A stretch of DNA of 64,000 nucleotides from contig NZ_LT629945.1 of assembly GCF_900104675.1 (NCBI RefSeq), forward strand, positions 377,001 through 441,000. Reading direction: 5' to 3'. The notes under the pieces are model-generated. The model worked only from the letters and a program-made list of their open reading frames with translations. It was not told the origin of the DNA and did not search any database. The position numbers and the translations under genes were made by a program. How positions within the stretch are numbered: position 1 is the first letter of the stretch; each line of letters begins with the position of its first letter. Shown here piece by piece: positions 60,446-64,000 of the stretch. This DNA is from Angelakisella massiliensis. Lineage in GTDB: Bacteria; Bacillota; Clostridia; Oscillospirales; Ruminococcaceae.

Positions 60446-61353
60446 TTGGCTACCGCCTGAACGATGGTTCTTGTGGTGGAGACTGCGGCCTGGGCGGTGT
60501 AGACCGCAGACATGATGTTGGCTCTTGTGGTGGTATCCAGGCCAAAGGCTCCGGCGATACGGGGGATCTCACCGGCGGACAGCATCAGGCCAAGGCCCAG
60601 AAGCGCATTATCTTTAAACACCATCAATCCGGCTATCAATATGGTGGATTGCAGGAAAGCGGTCAGGCACAGGCCGATGATCTGCTTGCACCACTGGATG
60701 AAGCCGTCGGTATAGCCGCGGGGCACGCTGAACATATAGAGACTGCCTACCGCAATTTGAATCAGAAGGATACCGCCGCGCTTCAGGTTTGCAAAGAATA
60801 CCTTGATCACCGCATAGGCCATCAGGATAATACAGAACAGCAGCATGATCGGGCTGGTGATGGATGCAAACCCAAAGTATGAGCCGGATGTCATGCCTGT
60901 CAGGGAATCCACTCCGCTGAGCGTATCGACAATCTCGGTCGCCACCTCGCCAATGGAGGTCCCATATCCGGTAATTCCGGCGGTGAGGCTGGCCTGCAGC
61001 GTGACAGAGAGTTCATAGAGCCGAACCGGCACCACGGTAAACAGGCTTACCGCCATAAAGCCCTTGATGGCGTTGAGGGCGATCTCCTTGACATTTCCTC
61101 TGCCGGAGGAGTATTCAATGCCGCATTCAAAGCAGGCCACCACCAGGCCGGTGCCGTAGAGCGCCCAGGCCAGATAGGAGAAAAACAGTACCACGCTCTG
61201 CACCCAGCTCATCTCGAACAGCTCAACGCCCATGTTCCCCATCTCGGCAAAGAAGTTCCCGAGGAAGCCCATGACCTGGCCATAGATCCAGTCAACGATC
61301 TGTCCGAGGATGGTGTCGGCAACAAAATCCCAAATAAACAATGGTTCGCTCAC
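60442..61353 (-). CDS. VirB6/TrbL-like polytopic channel protein
   Basis: 303 residues from GTG 61353 (TTG 61341 is better spaced to GAGGTG). At least five hydrophobic helices are visible, for example SVVLFFSYLAWALYGTGLVV, IMLLFCIILMAYAVIKVFF and IIGLCLTAFLQSTILIAGL. Gly/Ala-rich loops separate them. This is the integral membrane component of the conjugation channel. Confidence 0.85.
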   Translation of the reverse strand: MSEPLFIWDFVADTILGQIVDWIYGQVMGFLGNFFAEMGNMGVELFEMSWVQSVVLFFSYLAWALYGTGLVVACFECGIEYSSGRGNVKEIALNAIKGFMAVSLFTVVPVRLYELSVTLQASLTAGITGYGTSIGEVATEIVDTLSGVDSLTGMTSGSYFGFASITSPIMLLFCIILMAYAVIKVFFANLKRGGILLIQIAVGSLYMFSVPRGYTDGFIQWCKQIIGLCLTAFLQSTILIAGLMVFKDNALLGLGLMLSAGEIPRIAGAFGLDTTTRANIMSAVYTAQAAVSTTRTIVQAVAK

Positions 61354-61436
61354 CTCTTTTCGGGGCGAGGCCGCACCAACTGCCTGGGATAAAGGGCCGG
61401 GGGCCGCACAGCTGGTACGGCCCCTGGGTCACTTAC

Positions 61437-61862
61437 TTACATGGTCTGCTGCCACTGAGGGTCAGCCGTCTGGGTCTGCTCCTGAAATACCTCCAGGTAG
61501 TCGGAAACCGCCTCCGTGAGCTGCCGGTAGTCCCGGCTGTTGGGATGGTAGACATACCAGTCCGCTTTCCCGTAGTCATCCCAGATGTAGGGGGTGATCC
61601 CGTTTTTGAAGTTCGGGTTGTTGGTCTGCTTTTTCCCGAGGATGTCGGAAAGGTTCAGGAGCAGCGCATCCACCTGGCCTTCGTTCCGGTTCAGAATGGA
61701 GATGCGAAGGGCATGGTATTGATTTGCCACAATTCCAGTGACGAACTGGATCTTTGCCCGGTTCAGCTCATTCAGACGCACATAGCAGGCCCGGCCTACA
61801 TAAGTGGCATCAGGGTACTTCGGGGCAACGATCCTGTGAAGCTCTTGCTCAAAAAAGTTCAT
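61437..61862 (-). CDS. Hypothetical transfer-operon protein, 141 aa
   Basis: GAGGAGGG upstream. The sequence begins MNFFEQELHRIVAPKYPDAT, followed by a cytosolic alpha/beta pattern with VTGIVANQYHALRISILNR and WDDYGKADWYVYHPNSRDY. No signal peptide or membrane segment. It resembles conserved unnamed proteins of Tn1549-like operons. Function is unknown. Confidence 0.65.
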   Translation of the reverse strand: MNFFEQELHRIVAPKYPDATYVGRACYVRLNELNRAKIQFVTGIVANQYHALRISILNRNEGQVDALLLNLSDILGKKQTNNPNFKNGITPYIWDDYGKADWYVYHPNSRDYRQLTEAVSDYLEVFQEQTQTADPQWQQTM

Positions 61863-61871
61863 ATGCCCTCC

Positions 61872-62219
61872 TCAGATGCCCACGATGTCCCAGAGATACA
61901 TGGGAGCCGTCAGAGTAAACACCAGGCAGGCAAAGAGGATGGCCGGAGCCGCCCACTCAAACTGACCGGACTTCCGATACTCGAAATAAGCGGTACCCAG
62001 CTTGGCAAAGAAGAACACCGCCAGGATCAGGTCAATGGCGGGAAACACCACGTTGTTGACCACAGTCTTGATCTGAGCGGATGCGGTGGTCCAGGTACTC
62101 TCCACGGCGCCGGCCACATCCCCGGTCCCTGCGGCAAAGGCCGTGGTTGCCGTCAGGCAGACCATAGCCAGCACCACGATCATCATAACAATCAGGCGTT
62201 TGCAGTTATATTTACGCAT
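61872..62219 (-). CDS. VirB2-like pilin / small membrane protein
   Basis: 115 residues. Signal peptide to about residue 30 (MVCLTATTAFAAG), then two hydrophobic helices (FPAIDLILAVFFFAKLG and PAILFACLVFTLTAPMYLW). This is the layout of VirB2/TrbC-type pilin-like proteins located next to VirB6. Confidence 0.78.
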   Translation of the reverse strand: MRKYNCKRLIVMMIVVLAMVCLTATTAFAAGTGDVAGAVESTWTTASAQIKTVVNNVVFPAIDLILAVFFFAKLGTAYFEYRKSGQFEWAAPAILFACLVFTLTAPMYLWDIVGI

Positions 62220-62243
62220 AGATGAACCTCCATTGTGAGTTTG

Positions 62244-63998
62244 TTAATTTGCGGGGGCGATATGCCAGTCTTCCCATAGGTCGCCCGAAATCCGAATGGA
62301 ATCCGTTAGGTTCATGGACAGCATGCCTGCCGGCGTCCAGCAGTCCAGGAGCCAGGTGTACGGCGTATAGCTTCCATCGGGATACCAGATGGGGGTGAAA
62401 TGGGTCGGCCTGTTATATGTGCTGTAGGGATTATTCTTGAAGGCGAAGGCGGAGCGTTTGCCGCTGACGCTTCGATCCAGAAGCCGCCAGAATCCTTCGT
62501 AGTTGAACTCCGGGAAATAGGTCACGGCATTTTGCGCCGCAGTCACGGCAGAGCTCTGGGTCGTGCTGACATTGGCAGTCACAGTCTGCTGGATGCCGTA
62601 ACCGCTTTTGGCGGTCGTGGCGCTTGCTGTGGGGGACATGCTATCCGGCGTAATGGCCATGGAAGCCGACAGGCTGGCGGAGTAGCCGCTATAATCAAAC
62701 TCCCACCAGCCTTGATCCTCCCACCAGCCGTTGTCCACCCAGTGGTACCAGCGGTCCGTGTGGGATTTGCCCTCGCTGTCCGTCCACCGGTCCGTGTGCC
62801 AGCACTTCTCCCAGTTTTCAACCCACACCCAATTCTCCTGCCACCAGGGAGACCAGATGCCCCAGGAGGCAGAGGTCACTTCCTCTTTCTCCGGGATGCT
62901 CACCAGGGTAAAGTCATCGTTTCGGTCATCGGCCACGGGATTGGGGGGATCGTTCCCGTCCAGATCAACGATATTGGCAGTGATGGTGCTTTGGGCCGTG
63001 CCGCCGCCCTGGACTCGGACCCGGATGGTGCAGACACAGGGTTCCTCCGGCGTATGCCATTTCACCCAGACCAGCTGGCTGTCTCCCTCCGGGTAATAGA
63101 CATTGCTGACCGTATAGGTGCTGCCTTCGATCACAAACTGCACGGTGACCGGGTTGTCCGGGTCAGACTGACCGCCGGACACCTCCACGGAGGTGATCAC
63201 ATCTGTGTCCACCCGGTATTCGTAGTCAAACTCGTCGATCTCCGGCGGCTCCAGCTCGTCGTTGAACCGGACAATGCCAATGCCCAGAGAGGAGATGATC
63301 TGGTCGTTGCTCACCTTGCTGGTGGTGCTGCCCGACCAGGCGGGATACCCCAGGTCTGCTTCCTCCAGAAAGATGGCCAGCGGCAGGTTCTGATGGGTCA
63401 GCGAGCCCATCCAGTATCGAAGATCACCGTCAACTGTCTTATCATAAAGGGCAGCTTCGGTTGCGGTCATAGCGTAGTTGGCGCCGCCGTAAACCAGGTA
63501 TGCAATCGGCTCAATGACGATTTTATAATCACCGCAAATCAGGGTGTCAAAATCCATCCCAACATACCCGGCAATGGCCCGAATGACCTGTTCATCCGTA
63601 AAATAACTGCGGATGGCATCAATGCTGGCCGGATAGCTGCCGGAGGAGATAATGCGGGGAAGGCTTTGGGCTGGACGTATGCAAGTATATCCGCCTACAA
63701 TTGGCCGTAGAGATGCACCGCTGTTATAAGATAGCTTGCTTATCTTTCCAAAGTGGATCACATTGGTACCCGGCATTTTGTTGCTCCAATCTATCGTGTT
63801 TCCTATGACCGCATGGCTACTTGTTTCAACAACAGAAATGCGGACGCCGTCCATGCCGGGGTTCCAATAGCTGGTGGATGTTCCGTTGCCCAGATTGCCT
63901 CCGCCGCTATCAATATTCTCATCGCCAATGGCGTAAGCAGGCACAGCGATTCCCAGCATCAGGACGACGGAAAGAATAAGCGCAAGAATTCGCTTCAT
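62244..63998 (-). CDS. Secreted protein with Trp-rich block
   Basis: 584 residues. A clear signal peptide ends at AVPAYAIG. An N-terminal region of unassigned fold is followed by Ig-like beta sequence (VTVQFVIEGSTYTVSNVYYP, CVCTIRVRVQGGGTAQSTI). At about 380-440 lies a segment with about 15 tryptophans (SPWWQENWVWVENW, HTDRWYHWVDNGWWED). No anchor motif is seen. It is the first gene of the operon seen here and probably a surface or channel-associated factor. Family unknown. Confidence 0.7.
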   Translation of the reverse strand: MKRILALILSVVLMLGIAVPAYAIGDENIDSGGGNLGNGTSTSYWNPGMDGVRISVVETSSHAVIGNTIDWSNKMPGTNVIHFGKISKLSYNSGASLRPIVGGYTCIRPAQSLPRIISSGSYPASIDAIRSYFTDEQVIRAIAGYVGMDFDTLICGDYKIVIEPIAYLVYGGANYAMTATEAALYDKTVDGDLRYWMGSLTHQNLPLAIFLEEADLGYPAWSGSTTSKVSNDQIISSLGIGIVRFNDELEPPEIDEFDYEYRVDTDVITSVEVSGGQSDPDNPVTVQFVIEGSTYTVSNVYYPEGDSQLVWVKWHTPEEPCVCTIRVRVQGGGTAQSTITANIVDLDGNDPPNPVADDRNDDFTLVSIPEKEEVTSASWGIWSPWWQENWVWVENWEKCWHTDRWTDSEGKSHTDRWYHWVDNGWWEDQGWWEFDYSGYSASLSASMAITPDSMSPTASATTAKSGYGIQQTVTANVSTTQSSAVTAAQNAVTYFPEFNYEGFWRLLDRSVSGKRSAFAFKNNPYSTYNRPTHFTPIWYPDGSYTPYTWLLDCWTPAGMLSMNLTDSIRISGDLWEDWHIAPAN

Positions 63999-64000
63999 AG

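Noticed and set aside
1-64000. CRISPR arrays, rRNA genes and intact tRNA genes
   Set aside because: No regularly spaced repeats, rRNA signatures or complete cloverleaf sequences were noticed. The only tRNA-like piece is the short segment at 10.65-10.70 kb.

Overview
The window is accessory DNA from a low-GC-phylum gut anaerobe (Bacillota, class Clostridia; an Oscillospiraceae/Ruminococcaceae-like host is my inference). It is essentially one composite integrative and conjugative element (ICE) with nested mobile units. The evidence is a Clostridia-type type IV secretion and MobP-relaxase module, tet(W), several large serine recombinases, a Pre/Mob (MOB-V) relaxase, and strong AGGAGG ribosome binding sites throughout.

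Layout. (1) 1-4.3 kb, + strand: the 3' part of a large serine recombinase followed by four tightly overlapping genes. Two of these are stand-alone copies of the recombinase's C-terminal domain; the other two are ParB-like. (2) 4.4-6.0 kb: a hipBA-type toxin-antitoxin pair. (3) 6.0-10.1 kb, - strand: three consecutive large serine recombinases, the middle one lacking the catalytic domain, with a palindrome just upstream. (4) 10.2-19.6 kb: a regulatory and DNA-damage-tolerance cassette. It has an XRE regulator with an ImmA protease, a second ImmA-like protease, a sigma-like protein, a Y-family polymerase with YolD, and small housekeeping-like cargo. (5) 19.6-28.3 kb: a mobilizable unit with xis, a tyrosine integrase, MobC-like, RepA-like ATPase and MOB-V relaxase genes, carrying tet(W) with its leader attenuator and a methyltransferase. 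(6) 28.8-29.6 kb: a small XRE gene and a Spo0A-C-like gene. (7) 29.6-46.3 kb, - strand: a BREX type 4-like anti-phage island. It contains a regulator, a large uncharacterised protein, BrxP (PAPS-reductase/ferredoxin), BrxC, PglZ and BrxL, followed by a Cys-rich mini-protein, an IscS/NifS-type cysteine desulfurase and four further small or uncharacterised genes. (8) 46.6-64 kb, - strand: the ICE transfer operon with VirD4, TOPRIM protein, MobP relaxase, NlpC/P60 hydrolase, VirB4, PrgI, VirB6-like and pilin-like proteins, plus a split cytosine-5 DNA methyltransferase.

How it fits together. The transfer operon reads leftwards and ends at 46.6 kb, where the defence island begins. Almost identical 29-33 bp palindromes, differing by a compensated base pair, lie at 10.1 kb beside the recombinase trio and at 46.6 kb at the end of the transfer operon, so the recombinases may have collected everything in between. 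The most interesting system is the BREX-4 island. It has no DNA methyltransferase. It has a sulfur-activating BrxP with two ferredoxin-like clusters, and a cysteine desulfurase and a CxxC mini-protein are embedded in the same transcript. This suggests sulfur-based self-marking, which is inference. The first large gene of the operon also appears to continue in another frame for about 50 codons, ending one base before brxP.
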